Assembly (NCBI RefSeq): GCF_958445495.1
Contig: NZ_CAUCSQ010000008.1
Coordinates: forward strand, 1-64,000
DNA: 64,000 bases
Reading direction: 5' to 3'
From: an uncultured Bacteroides sp.
Lineage (GTDB): Bacteria > Bacteroidota > Bacteroidia > Bacteroidales > Bacteroidaceae
Of the stretch, positions 8,541 through 17,569 are shown one piece after another (positions within the stretch are counted from its first letter, which is position 1; each line of letters opens with the position of its first letter). The position numbers were made by a program, and so were the translations under genes. Under the pieces are notes generated by a model. It saw only the letters and a list, made by a program, of their open reading frames with translations. It was not told the DNA's origin and did no database searches.

Positions 8541-10352
8541 TTATGAACCGGCAGAGTTCGATTGATAGGAAATCTTTCCTGTTTCGTCAATCAGCAAGAC
8601 GGTAAGTTCGCCTTTCGGGAAGAGAGGGGAACAATGGGTGAGGCATAGGCTCACTAATTTATTGAACAGCGATTCCCGGTCCCGGATGTCTTGAATTCCC
8701 CACAGTTCGCGTGCGAGCGTCATTCGTTCAATCAGAGACAGTGTTCCGTCCGAACAGCCGCACTGAACGGCAATCTCTTTTAAGAACCCCTTGTTCATTA
8801 TGACTTTCTTGCTGTGGGTGTCCAGATGGCCTTCCGCAAGTTTTACCGCTTTGCCTATCATAATTCCCATGCTTACTTGGGAGAAACCGGTTTCCGCCGC
8901 TATTTTTAAAGTCTCCCCGATAAAGTTTCCGTAGTGAACGAAAGCCTGCGGGGGAAGATGCGGATAGAGATTCCGGACGAATTTCTCGCTTTTGGCTCCA
9001 GAATTGATAACCAGCCGTTCCGTACCGGTCGCATGGGCGACTTCCACTTCTTTGCGGATAGCATCGACGAATGCTTCCGAAGAAAAAGGTTTCACAATGC
9101 CCGAAGTCCCGATGATGGAAATTCCCCCGATGATTCCCAGTTTCGGGTTGAATGTTTTCAGAGCCAGTGTTTCCCCTTCGGGGACGCTGACGGTTACGTC
9201 CAGTCCTCCTTCGTATATCGAAGACAACTCATTGGTTATCATCTTCCTGGGAGTCGGATTGATGGCCGGCTCGCCGACAGCCAGCCCTAATCCGGGAAGA
9301 GTAACTTTTCCTACTCCTTTTCCTTGCAGGAAACGGATGCCGGGATACTCGGAGAAGGACACGGTAGCTGTAATCTGGTGTCCGTGGGTGACGTCCGGGT
9401 CGTCTCCGGCATCTTTGACAATACTGGCAGTGGCAGTGTTGTCATCCGTCTTTTCCACTTTGTAGACAGGCAGGACAACTTTTTCCCCATCAGGCAGAGT
9501 TATCTCCACCTCTTCTTCAAAACGTTCTTCGTACAATGCAAGCAAAGCGGCTTTGGCTGCGGCTGTTGCGCAGGTTCCGGTGGTAAATCCGCTTCTCAAT
9601 GCGTAGAATCCGGATACATTCTGTTCGACTGCCCGCCTTAGCCCGTGCTTGCCGTTGACGGGGATAAAACCGGCGGGCAGGGGAGGGCGGCGGACTGCAT
9701 ATATCCTGATTCCGTTTTTCAGGGCCGCTTCCGTTTTTTCGGTGAACCCACCCGATATGCCGCTCTCTTTCGTAATGATTGCTTGCGGGGCAAGTTGCCT
9801 GAAAAGGAGCGATTCGTCTTCTCCGGGGCGGTAAAAAATCAGTTTCCCTACGGGGAATCCGGCTTGTACGGCGGTATCTATGGATTCCTGCCGGTCCAAG
9901 ACCCGGAAGATGCAGTCATGCTCTTTCCAGAAATCCCGTAGCTTGCCGATTGTCTGAGTGCCGGTAAGCGCTAACAGCTTTTCAATCCCGTCCTGTTTCA
10001 TACGGGCGACAGCGTCTTCGAAATCATCGCACCAGATAATTCTTGCTGCGGGTTTCGGGTAGATACGTTCAAAACGTACGACCTTTATGCCCAGTTCTTT
10101 GGATGCGAGGAAAATATTCTCATGAAGCTGCCGGGCAAATGGGTGTGCGGCATCTATTATCAGCCGGATTTTTTGCCGGCGGCAGAAGGAGATGATGCCT
10201 TCCGCATCCATGTCGCCGGTGATTCGTACCAGGTTCTTGCATGAGATTTCCTGGAGTGCGCCGCGTGTGGAATAATAAAAAGGCTGCCCTGCTTCGTCAA
10301 GGGTTTCAGCGGCGGTTCTTCCTTCCGTAGTTCCTCCGAAAATAAGTATCAT
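8541..10352 (-). CDS. cbiJD: CbiJ-CbiD fusion: cobalt-precorrin-6A reductase and cobalt-precorrin-5B C1-methyltransferase
   Basis: The 603-residue protein joins two steps of anaerobic corrin ring synthesis. Residues 1 to about 245 are CbiJ/CobK-like (start MILIFGGTTEGRTAAETL; LIIDAAHPFA; ITKESGISGGFTEKTEAA), the NAD(P)H-dependent reductase of cobalt-precorrin-6A. From about residue 250 the CbiD part begins with the hallmark LRSGFTTGTCATAAAKAAL and continues with the family pattern (FNPKLGIIGGISIIGTSGIVKPFS). CbiD is the SAM-dependent C1-methyltransferase acting on cobalt-precorrin-5B. The ATG overlaps the last 4 nt of the upstream cbiGF gene, so the two are translationally coupled in a leftward operon. 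The enzyme is cytosolic. Fusion should place two near-consecutive activities on one chain. Confidence 0.95.
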   Translation of the reverse strand: MILIFGGTTEGRTAAETLDEAGQPFYYSTRGALQEISCKNLVRITGDMDAEGIISFCRRQKIRLIIDAAHPFARQLHENIFLASKELGIKVVRFERIYPKPAARIIWCDDFEDAVARMKQDGIEKLLALTGTQTIGKLRDFWKEHDCIFRVLDRQESIDTAVQAGFPVGKLIFYRPGEDESLLFRQLAPQAIITKESGISGGFTEKTEAALKNGIRIYAVRRPPLPAGFIPVNGKHGLRRAVEQNVSGFYALRSGFTTGTCATAAAKAALLALYEERFEEEVEITLPDGEKVVLPVYKVEKTDDNTATASIVKDAGDDPDVTHGHQITATVSFSEYPGIRFLQGKGVGKVTLPGLGLAVGEPAINPTPRKMITNELSSIYEGGLDVTVSVPEGETLALKTFNPKLGIIGGISIIGTSGIVKPFSSEAFVDAIRKEVEVAHATGTERLVINSGAKSEKFVRNLYPHLPPQAFVHYGNFIGETLKIAAETGFSQVSMGIMIGKAVKLAEGHLDTHSKKVIMNKGFLKEIAVQCGCSDGTLSLIERMTLARELWGIQDIRDRESLFNKLVSLCLTHCSPLFPKGELTVLLIDETGKISYQSNSAGS

Positions 10353-12178
10353 GGACGGAAAAGATGTTTGAATTCGTCGGAATATAACCTGGATAATCCT
10401 TCCCGGTGGTCGATGGCGTCACCGACTACGAGCAGGGTGGTGAGAGTCAGGTGATTGTCGCGGACAATCCGGGCAAGGTCTTTCAATTTGCCGCGGTATA
10501 TCTTTTCTTCTTTCCAGGTGAGTTTGTAGCAGGCAGCCACAGGCGTTTCGGGAGAATAGGCTTGCAAAAGCTCTTCCTGCACCTGTTCTGCAATGGCGGC
10601 GCTCAGGTAAATGCACATCGTGCTTTGCGAGCGTGCCAGCAAACGGAGCTTTTCTTTTTCGGGCATGGGAGTCCTGCCTTCTCCCCGGGTGAGAATGATG
10701 CTTTGCACCTTTTCAGGGATGGTGAACTGCGATTTGAGCGCGGCTGCGGCAGCTTGGAACGAAGAGATGCCGGGGGTGATATGGTAGTTCATTTTATATT
10801 TGTCGAAGAAAGCCATTTGTTCGGCGATAGCTCCGTAGATGCACGGGTCTCCCGTATGGAGGCGGACTACCAGCATTCCTTTGTCATAAAAGGATTTCAT
10901 CAGGGAGAACTGTTCTTCGAGAGTCATGTCGGCGGAACTTCTGATGGTGGCTCCCTGTTTGGCATAATGGGTAAGTTCGCGCGGAACCAGGCTGCCGGCA
11001 TAGAGTATGAGGTCGGCCTTTTCAAGCATTCTCTTTCCTCTGACGGAAATCAGTTCCGGGTCGCCCGGACCTGCTCCTACGATTTCGATATGTCCGTTGT
11101 CACGGTCGCAATCGGCGGAGAGCGCTACGGCGAAAGTGAAATTGCTGCCTTCTGCCAGCATGCCCTTTTGTTTCTCAATCAGTAATCTGCCGCGGCCGGA
11201 AGCGCGGATGGCACAACTTTCCGCTACTCCGTACACTCCGGTCACTTCACGGACTTTTTCGGAGGGGTTGGGGACTTCGATGTCCGCAAGTTCTTCCGTT
11301 TTATAGATATGCAGTTCGCTGTCGGGAAATTCAGAATGCAATTCGGCTATCAAAGGCTCGTCCTTTTTCAGTTCGATGGTCGAAATGCTTTTCACGGCCA
11401 GCGGGGAGAGATGTTTCCGGCTTAATTCCTTTTTAATATAAGCGCTTACCCCTGTGGGGGTACATCCTTTTTTACAGCCTGCCGCCAGGTGGAGCGTTTG
11501 CGGATGAAATGCCAGTACCGGGACGGGAGTATCGTACTCCCACGGGCCGACGGTGATTAGCAGCTCGTATTCCGAAAGAGGGATTTCTTCGTATTTATAG
11601 TAAATATCCACATGTTCCGGCCGGGTACGTTCGAGTTCTTCCGTGCCTTTGTCTTTCGTGTTGAGGAGCAGGGCGGTTTTATACTTGTTGACAAACAGGG
11701 AAACGGCCCGGTTCATGGCGGACGGGGAGACGGAAGTTTTCCAGCCGTACCGGCTGCCCAGTGTATCCAGCGCCCATAAACGATTATTATCGCTTTGGGT
11801 GGTGATGACCGCTTCGCCTCCGGTAATTCCCGCAATGGTCCGCGCCAGTTCGTTGCTTCCTCCGATGTGTCCGGACAATACGGGGATGATGAAGCGTCCT
11901 GTGCTGTCTACGTTGATTACGGCGGGGTCGGTATATTTGTTACGGATGCATGGGGCGATGCTTCTGACACAGATACCCAATGCGCCGATGAAGATGATGG
12001 CTCCGAAGTCGGAGAAATGTTCTTTTATCCAACCGCTGTAAGAAGAGACTTGCCGGCATCCTTCTATTTCCCCTTTGGCATATAGGACGGAACCGGTCAG
12101 TTCTCTGTTTATATTTCTGGCTATGGGAAGGCTTGACTCGGAGATTAGGACGATGGCTGTCTGGACGTCTTTTTTCAT
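10349..12178 (-). CDS. cbiGF: CbiG-CbiF fusion: cobalt-precorrin-5A hydrolase and cobalt-precorrin-4 C11-methyltransferase
   Basis: The 609-residue protein has a CbiG N-terminal domain (FIGALGICVRSIAP, PVLSGHIGGSNELAR at about residues 60-120), a CbiG C-terminal domain (GCKKGCTPTGVSAYIKKEL, GVYGVAESCAIRASG), and from about residue 362 a complete CbiF/CobM methyltransferase (HIEIVGAGPGDPELISVRG, RLHTGDPCIYGA, TPGISSFQAAAA). CbiF methylates C11 of cobalt-precorrin-4; CbiG opens the delta-lactone and releases acetaldehyde, so successive reactions are fused. It is the first gene of a leftward operon with cbiJD. Its promoter region (-7 box 12219-12226) is divergent from the riboswitch-controlled TonB-receptor operon, and no riboswitch is seen on its own side. 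Confidence 0.95.
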   Translation of the reverse strand: MKKDVQTAIVLISESSLPIARNINRELTGSVLYAKGEIEGCRQVSSYSGWIKEHFSDFGAIIFIGALGICVRSIAPCIRNKYTDPAVINVDSTGRFIIPVLSGHIGGSNELARTIAGITGGEAVITTQSDNNRLWALDTLGSRYGWKTSVSPSAMNRAVSLFVNKYKTALLLNTKDKGTEELERTRPEHVDIYYKYEEIPLSEYELLITVGPWEYDTPVPVLAFHPQTLHLAAGCKKGCTPTGVSAYIKKELSRKHLSPLAVKSISTIELKKDEPLIAELHSEFPDSELHIYKTEELADIEVPNPSEKVREVTGVYGVAESCAIRASGRGRLLIEKQKGMLAEGSNFTFAVALSADCDRDNGHIEIVGAGPGDPELISVRGKRMLEKADLILYAGSLVPRELTHYAKQGATIRSSADMTLEEQFSLMKSFYDKGMLVVRLHTGDPCIYGAIAEQMAFFDKYKMNYHITPGISSFQAAAAALKSQFTIPEKVQSIILTRGEGRTPMPEKEKLRLLARSQSTMCIYLSAAIAEQVQEELLQAYSPETPVAACYKLTWKEEKIYRGKLKDLARIVRDNHLTLTTLLVVGDAIDHREGLSRLYSDEFKHLFRP

Positions 12179-12218
12179 CTTTCGGACAATTTAGAAAATG
12201 AGTAATCTTGGTATCGTG

Positions 12219-12226
12219 CAAAAGTA
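12219..12226 (-). promoter_or_regulatory. Probable -7 box for cbiGF-cbiJD
   Basis: On the minus strand the bases read TACTTTTG, matching TAnnTTTG 41 nt before the cbiGF start at 12178. No B12 box or other riboswitch element lies between it and the start codon. Confidence 0.45.
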
Positions 12227-12298
12227 CAACAATAAATCAGTTCTTGCCGTCGGAGGCTTGTATTAATTTCGAATTACTGAAAATATTTTTAGATATGT

Positions 12299-12329
12299 TA
12301 TGAGATATGAACTTTATATCGTAATTTTG
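12299..12329 (+). promoter_or_regulatory. Probable promoter of the riboswitch-TonB receptor operon
   Basis: TAATTTTG (12322-12329) matches the Bacteroides -7 box. A weak -33 element (TATG, 12299-12302) lies 19 nt upstream. Transcription would start just ahead of the cobalamin riboswitch. Confidence 0.55.
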
Positions 12330-12344
12330 CAGCGATTTAGGTGA

Positions 12345-12540
12345 TGTTTTCAATCGTTCGGTTGAGCATAAAAGGGAATCCGGTGCGAATCCGGAGCAGT
12401 GCCCGCTACTGTAACATCCGTCTGATGAAAGTTTACTACTGCCACTGTGCCTGAGGCGCGGGAAGGCGAACTTTCTGGATGAAGTCAGGAAACCTGCCTA
12501 GAAGAAAAGAGTAGTTATTTTGTTCTCGGGCTAAGAACAT
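12345..12540 (+). ncRNA. Cobalamin (AdoCbl-type) riboswitch
   Basis: The leader has the conserved cobalamin riboswitch landmarks in order: GGGAATCCGGTGCGAATCCG (12374-12393), the core GCAGTGCCCGCTACTGTAA, GCCACTGTGCC with GGGAAGGCG, and the B12 box AAGTCAGGAAACCTGCC (12482-12498). Downstream TGTTCT (12521-12526) can pair with AGAACA (12534-12539), a possible part of the expression platform before the start codon at 12572. When B12 is abundant, such leaders shut off the downstream TonB-receptor genes. No U-run terminator is obvious, so control of translation is more likely than termination. Confidence 0.95.
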
Positions 12541-12571
12541 AGACTATTTGAAATTTAATCATAATCACAAA

Positions 12572-14755
12572 ATGTTGAAAAAATTTGTTTTGACCGGATT
12601 ATTGGTCAGTGTATGCTGTATTGTGTCTGCCCAAGTCACAATTAAGGGACGTGTATTGAATTCGGCTACGGGGGAACCTGTTATTGGTGCGAATATTCGG
12701 GTGGACCATAGTCTGAAAGGCGGAACTACGAATGCGAAGGGGGAGTTTGTAATCAGGGATTTGCCCGAAGGGAAACAGACGTTGCAGGTGTCTCACGTAA
12801 ACTATGAGCCGAAGCGGTTTTCTACTTCGAAAAGTGTGAATGATGTAGTTATTCGTATGACGGAGACTCATAACAATCTCAGCCAGGTGGTGGTGACCGG
12901 GACCGGTACACACCGGCGGATGGTAGACAGTCCTATTCCTGTGAATGTGCTGACTGCCAAGGATATCCGGGAAGCCAACGTGACAAATCTTGAAGAGGCT
13001 CTGACCAAGCTGACTTCCAACTTCTCGTTCTCTACCAGCGGAATGGGGACGGAAATGGTGCTCAACGGTTTGAACAGTGACTATATCCTGGTGTTGGTGA
13101 ACGGCCGGAAATTGATTGGTGACGATGCTTTGATGCGTATCAACATGGCGAATGTGAAGCGGATTGAAATCCTGAACGGGTCGGCATCCGCTTTGTACGG
13201 TAGCGACGCCATCGGCGGGGTGGTTAACATCATTACGGATGACAGTAAAAACAAGGTGGATGCGTCGAGTACTACCAAGGTGAGCGACCACGGACGCTTT
13301 TCGGAGGCTGTCAATCTGGATTTGAATGTGGGCAAGCTCTCGTCTTATACTTCTTATCAGCGTCAGCAGTCGGACGGCTGGCAACTTCATCCGATGAGCG
13401 AGACGGTGAGCAAGACGGGCGAGGTGAAGCTTTCCCCTACCGACAAGCAGGCGTTCACCGGTTATCATTCGAATACGGTTAACCAGAGTTTCTCTTATTC
13501 CCTGAATCATAAGACGACGCTTTATGCGCAAGGTTCGTATTATAATTTCCTGAATGACCGTCCGGTAACGGAATATAAATATAATATGTATCATGAGAAT
13601 TATACATACGGTTTCGGCATGAAGTATATCGTCAATAAAAAAGCGTATATCGATGCGGATTTCTACTCGGATAATTACAAATCGGCTTATGACTATATTC
13701 AGGAAAGCGGAGACTTCAAGGTAGGGGATAAGGAAACCCGCAAGAAACAATATTTCTACAGGGGGAACGTGAAGAGCATTATCAAGCTGAACAGCAGGAA
13801 CAAATTGTCGGCCGGCCTGGAATATCTGGACGAGAAGTTGGAAAGCGAGTCGGATAATATTTCCAATAAGACACTTTATACGATGGCTTTGTATGCACAG
13901 GATGAGTGGACAATCGCCGAATCCCTGCAGGCGGTAGTCGGATTGCGTTACATCTACAACGAGACATTCGAGGACCATTTTACGCCGACGGCTTCCATCA
14001 TGTATAAGGAGGGCGGTTTCCGCGGACGGTTGTCTTTTGCTACCGGTTTCCGTACGCCTACATTGTCTGAGATTTATGCGACGGATTTAGCGAAGACTTC
14101 CAACCGCTATACCATTGGAAATCTTGAACTGAAACCGGAGGAGAGCAAGAATTTCTCTTTGAACCTGGAATATACCCATTCGCGTTTCTCCGTTTCGGCA
14201 ACGGCTTTTGTCAATAATGTGACGAATATGATTAACTATCGCACGTTGAGCGATGAAGAGGCGGCGCAATACGGGGATTATGATGAGGTGCGCCAGCGCG
14301 ACAATATCGACAAGGTGAGAATCAAAGGGGTGAATGTGAACGCGAATGCTTACCTGGGACTCGGATTCAACTTGGGAGCCGGCTATACGTTGCTGGACGC
14401 GAGAAACCTGGTTACGGACAATCCTATCGACAAAAGTGTCAAATATGCCGGGAATGTGAATGCGCAATGGTCTAAGAACTGGGGTTTGTACGGGCTGAAT
14501 GTCAATCTGCTCGGCCGCGGACAGGGAAAGAGATATTCCGAGACGTATGATTACGATTCATCCGGCTTTATGTTGTGGGATTTGAATACGGGACATACTT
14601 TCAATCTGAAATATGTTATCCTGAATGCCGGTCTGGGCATCGAGAACTTATTCGACTGGGTGGACGACCGTCCGTGGAATACGAAGAAACCTTATTCGAC
14701 CGTTACGCCGGGGAGGGCTTTCTATGCCAGTCTGACAATTCGTTTCAGGAAGTAG
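12572..14755 (+). CDS. TonB-dependent outer-membrane receptor, BtuB-like, with carboxypeptidase-regulatory-like N-domain
   Basis: From the ATG at 12572 the product is 727 residues with a signal peptide ending near CCIVSAQ. An upstream in-frame TTG at 12548 would only add eight polar residues, so it was not used. A CarboxypepD_reg-like domain follows (TIKGRVLNSATGEPVIGANI), then a TonB box-plug region (LSQVVVTGTGTHRRMVDSPIPVNVLT, NGSASALYGSDAIGGVVNIIT), then a 22-strand barrel ending in an aromatic-rich terminus (GRAFYASLTIRFRK). It sits directly behind a cobalamin riboswitch and ahead of cbiL, so uptake of B12, corrinoids or a related compound is the best guess. It is clearly related to the second receptor at 15474. 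Confidence 0.92.
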   Translation: MLKKFVLTGLLVSVCCIVSAQVTIKGRVLNSATGEPVIGANIRVDHSLKGGTTNAKGEFVIRDLPEGKQTLQVSHVNYEPKRFSTSKSVNDVVIRMTETHNNLSQVVVTGTGTHRRMVDSPIPVNVLTAKDIREANVTNLEEALTKLTSNFSFSTSGMGTEMVLNGLNSDYILVLVNGRKLIGDDALMRINMANVKRIEILNGSASALYGSDAIGGVVNIITDDSKNKVDASSTTKVSDHGRFSEAVNLDLNVGKLSSYTSYQRQQSDGWQLHPMSETVSKTGEVKLSPTDKQAFTGYHSNTVNQSFSYSLNHKTTLYAQGSYYNFLNDRPVTEYKYNMYHENYTYGFGMKYIVNKKAYIDADFYSDNYKSAYDYIQESGDFKVGDKETRKKQYFYRGNVKSIIKLNSRNKLSAGLEYLDEKLESESDNISNKTLYTMALYAQDEWTIAESLQAVVGLRYIYNETFEDHFTPTASIMYKEGGFRGRLSFATGFRTPTLSEIYATDLAKTSNRYTIGNLELKPEESKNFSLNLEYTHSRFSVSATAFVNNVTNMINYRTLSDEEAAQYGDYDEVRQRDNIDKVRIKGVNVNANAYLGLGFNLGAGYTLLDARNLVTDNPIDKSVKYAGNVNAQWSKNWGLYGLNVNLLGRGQGKRYSETYDYDSSGFMLWDLNTGHTFNLKYVILNAGLGIENLFDWVDDRPWNTKKPYSTVTPGRAFYASLTIRFRK

Positions 14756-14781
14756 GAACAGATAGTAAATGGATAAGGAAG

Positions 14782-15477
14782 ATGGAAGAATCGAATCCTG
14801 TATATATCGTTTCTTTAGGTCCGGGCGAGGCAGGGCTTGTCTCTGTTGAGGGAAGTGGCGTGTTGTGCCGGGCAGATGTGATTTTCTGCCCGAAAACGGA
14901 TATGCGTTCCCGTTCTTCCGTCCTCCTGAAAAAGATGAAGATAAGGGAAGAAGTTGTCAGGCATTATGCGTTGCCGATGAATAAGAACCGCGAGATGGCT
15001 TACGAGGCGTATGATAAGGTTTTTGAGGAAAGCGTCAGGTTACGTTCGGAAGGCTTGTGCGTCGCAATTGTTGCTGAGGGAGATGCCGGTTTCTATTCTT
15101 CTACCGGTTATCTTGCCGGGAAAATGAGAACGGCGGGGATTGCTTTCAGGCAGATTGCCGGAGTGCCTGCTTTCATTGCTGCGGCCGCATCTGTCGGTCT
15201 TCCCGTTGTGGAGCAGGAGAAGCGGCTCACGGTTTGTCCGGGGAAGGTGGACCGGGAATTGTTCGGCCGGGTAGCGGCGGGCGGCGAAGTGGCGGTAGTC
15301 ATGAAGCTGTCGCAATGCGAAAAGGAGATAAAGCGGTTGATTGCTTCGGAAGGGAGGCTTGTCTGCCATTATTTTGAAAATGTAGGGGCGGACGGGGAGT
15401 ATTATACGTGTGATAGGAAAGATATATTGGCAAGGGAGTTCCCTTATTTCTCTTTAATGATAATAAAAGGTCGATGA
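14782..15477 (+). CDS. cbiL: Cobalt-precorrin-2 C20-methyltransferase
   Basis: The 231-residue SAM-dependent tetrapyrrole methyltransferase starts MEESNPVYIVSLGPGEAGLVSVEG, the glycine-rich N-motif of the family, and has VAIVAEGDAGFYSSTGYL and the IAGVPAFIAAAASVGLP motif typical of CbiL/CobI. It methylates C20 of cobalt-precorrin-2 in the cytosol. The frame is open upstream into the receptor gene, but the ATG at 14782 gives the family's normal length and N-terminus. Its stop overlaps the start of the second TonB receptor by 4 nt, so an internal biosynthetic enzyme is translationally coupled between two outer-membrane receptors under one riboswitch. Confidence 0.93.
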   Translation: MEESNPVYIVSLGPGEAGLVSVEGSGVLCRADVIFCPKTDMRSRSSVLLKKMKIREEVVRHYALPMNKNREMAYEAYDKVFEESVRLRSEGLCVAIVAEGDAGFYSSTGYLAGKMRTAGIAFRQIAGVPAFIAAAASVGLPVVEQEKRLTVCPGKVDRELFGRVAAGGEVAVVMKLSQCEKEIKRLIASEGRLVCHYFENVGADGEYYTCDRKDILAREFPYFSLMIIKGR

Positions 15478-17540
15478 AACGAATGAGACAAATATGGCTG
15501 ATAGGACTTGTCGGGTTGTTTTTGCCTGTAAAGGCAGGTGCACAGAACAATGTCGCTATGCAGGATTCTATTCCTGAGATAGTGGTGACGGGTACGGGAA
15601 CGGAGCATTATCTGAAAGATGCGCCGGTACAGACGGAGGTTATTTCCGGGAAGATGCTGGAGCAGTATGCAGGACGCGGGCTAGAGGAAATGTTGGGGGG
15701 CTTGTGTGCTTCGTTGAGTTTCAGTCCGGGAGACATGGGCAGCAATATCCAGTTGAACGGGATGAACAATGACTATATTCTCATTTTGATTAACGGGAAA
15801 CGCATGAACGGGGATATCGGGGGGCAAAATGATTTGGCGATGATTAATCCCGATAACATAGAGCGTGTTGAAATTGTGAAAGGGGCGTCTTCCTCCCTTT
15901 ATGGAAGCGATGCGATAGCGGGGGTGATTAATATTATCACCAAGAAGAACCGGGACCCGTTTAGCGTGACTAATAAGACGCGGGTGGGGTATTACGGCGA
16001 TATCACGCAAAGCAACAGCATCGGCATAAAGCACGGCAGGTTGAATTCCACTACTTCCGTGAATATGAAGCATACGGACGGATGGCGGAATACGGATAAG
16101 GAATGGCATCATTATGACTTGATGGATGGGAGTGTTTCGAAAACAGTGAGCCGTTCTACCAATTATTCGGTGACGGAAAATCTTTCTTATAAGGTGAATG
16201 ACGCGCTTTCGTTAACGGCGGATGCCTCGTTCTATCAAAAATGGATTAAGCGGCCTTTCGGAGCTTATCAGTACAACCGGTATGACTATCAGTATCGCAA
16301 TCAGAGTTATGCCGCAGGAGCCAAATATCAGTTGGGGGGAAGGGATTACCTGACTTTTGACATGTCGTATGACCATTACAATTATTATTTTGATTATACT
16401 CAGATTGAAACGACCGATTACTTCGACCAGAGCGTCCCTCCCAAACGCCTTACTTATTATCCGGGAATGAGCATTCTCCAGACTTCGCAACGGAAGCTTC
16501 TGGCTCTTGCCAAAGGCGTGTTCTATTTGGGTGAACAGAACATCCTGAATGCCGGAGTCGAATATATGTGGGACAAACTGGTTGCGCCTACGAGAATGGA
16601 AGAGGGGAAGGCATCCGTATATACGCTTTCTGCCTATGCCCAGGATGAGTGGACAATCACGCCCGCTCTTGTCGTTACGGGGGGAGTCAGGTTTGTTTAT
16701 CATAAGGAATTCGGACAGAAGCTCACTCCTAAGATGTCTGCCATGTACAAGTGGGGAGATTTTAATTTCCGGGCCACTTATTCTTACGGATTTAAAGCGC
16801 CTACGGTAAAGGAGCTTTATTACGGTTATATAACCTCTATTATGAGCAGCAAGCTGAAGGCTTATTACGGGAATAAGGATTTGAAGCCGCAGACTTCCAA
16901 TTATTATTCGGCGGGAGTGGAATATAAAGGCGATAAGTTCAGCGCTTCCGTAACGGGGTATTACAATAAAATCAAGAATATGGTTGATTTGACGCTGGTT
17001 CCGACTTCTCCGGAAGATAAGATGCTTGAGGTGCAGGAGACAATGGAATACAACAATTTGTCCGGCGCGCGTTCTTACGGTGTCGATGTCACGTTCGATT
17101 ATCAGATTTTGCCTTCCTTGTCTGTTGGGGGCGGGTATAGTTATGTGGATGCCAAAGCACAGTACACGGATGACCCCGACAGCGAAGACTATATGAAATA
17201 TGTGCCTATTAATGCCACTGCTTTTCATAATGCGACGTGGAAGGTTTTGTGGTCCCGTTCGTGGAAGAAGTATAAGTTGGGTATCGGTGTTTTCGGCAAT
17301 TACCGTTCGAAAAAATATTATATAACGAACGGTGACGGCGCGCCTTATCAGTTGTGGCGCCTGAACACTTCCCATTCTCTTCTTAAAATGAAGAAGTGGT
17401 CTCTTGTGTTTGATGCGGGCGTGGATAATATCTTTGATTATGTGGACGATGTCCCTTTTGGCAGGAACAGGGGCACGACCAATCCGGGAAGGACATTCTA
17501 TGCCTCTTGTTCGGTTAAATTTATGAATAAGAAGAAGTAA
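15474..17540 (+). CDS. TonB-dependent outer-membrane receptor, second BtuB-like copy
   Basis: This 688-residue receptor has a signal peptide (LIGLVGLFLPVKAGAQ), then directly the TonB box-like PEIVVTGTGTEHYLKDAPVQ and a plug (LNGMNNDYILILINGKR, KGASSSLYGSDAIAGVINIIT), and a barrel ending ASCSVKF. It lacks the CarboxypepD_reg-like domain of the first receptor but matches it through plug and barrel (for example ALYAQDEWTI versus SAYAQDEWTI), so the two are paralogs. It overlaps cbiL by 4 nt and is followed 29 nt later by the lipoprotein CbiK-like gene. That pairing recalls the Porphyromonas IhtA/IhtB receptor-chelatase pair and leaves the ligand open: corrinoid, tetrapyrrole or metal complex. 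Confidence 0.9.
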   Translation: MKRMRQIWLIGLVGLFLPVKAGAQNNVAMQDSIPEIVVTGTGTEHYLKDAPVQTEVISGKMLEQYAGRGLEEMLGGLCASLSFSPGDMGSNIQLNGMNNDYILILINGKRMNGDIGGQNDLAMINPDNIERVEIVKGASSSLYGSDAIAGVINIITKKNRDPFSVTNKTRVGYYGDITQSNSIGIKHGRLNSTTSVNMKHTDGWRNTDKEWHHYDLMDGSVSKTVSRSTNYSVTENLSYKVNDALSLTADASFYQKWIKRPFGAYQYNRYDYQYRNQSYAAGAKYQLGGRDYLTFDMSYDHYNYYFDYTQIETTDYFDQSVPPKRLTYYPGMSILQTSQRKLLALAKGVFYLGEQNILNAGVEYMWDKLVAPTRMEEGKASVYTLSAYAQDEWTITPALVVTGGVRFVYHKEFGQKLTPKMSAMYKWGDFNFRATYSYGFKAPTVKELYYGYITSIMSSKLKAYYGNKDLKPQTSNYYSAGVEYKGDKFSASVTGYYNKIKNMVDLTLVPTSPEDKMLEVQETMEYNNLSGARSYGVDVTFDYQILPSLSVGGGYSYVDAKAQYTDDPDSEDYMKYVPINATAFHNATWKVLWSRSWKKYKLGIGVFGNYRSKKYYITNGDGAPYQLWRLNTSHSLLKMKKWSLVFDAGVDNIFDYVDDVPFGRNRGTTNPGRTFYASCSVKFMNKKK

Positions 17541-17569
17541 CTGAATAATTATTTTTTAACTGTGTAGTT

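Noticed and set aside
12548..12571. TTG start for the first TonB receptor
   Set aside because: It would put eight polar residues ahead of the signal peptide; ATG at 12572 is the better start.
12599..13978. 459-codon open frame antisense to the first TonB receptor
   Set aside because: It lies inside a gene with clear family motifs on the other strand; its product is rich in Arg, His and Ile with no recognisable domain. Similar long antisense frames inside topB (37436-38962), the GH18 gene (48905-50146), the second receptor (16212-17375) and ilvD (62688-63692) were rejected for the same reason.
14575..14781. N-terminal extension of CbiL
   Set aside because: The frame is open upstream into the receptor gene, but this would add 69 residues unlike CbiL; the ATG at 14782 gives the normal start and length.
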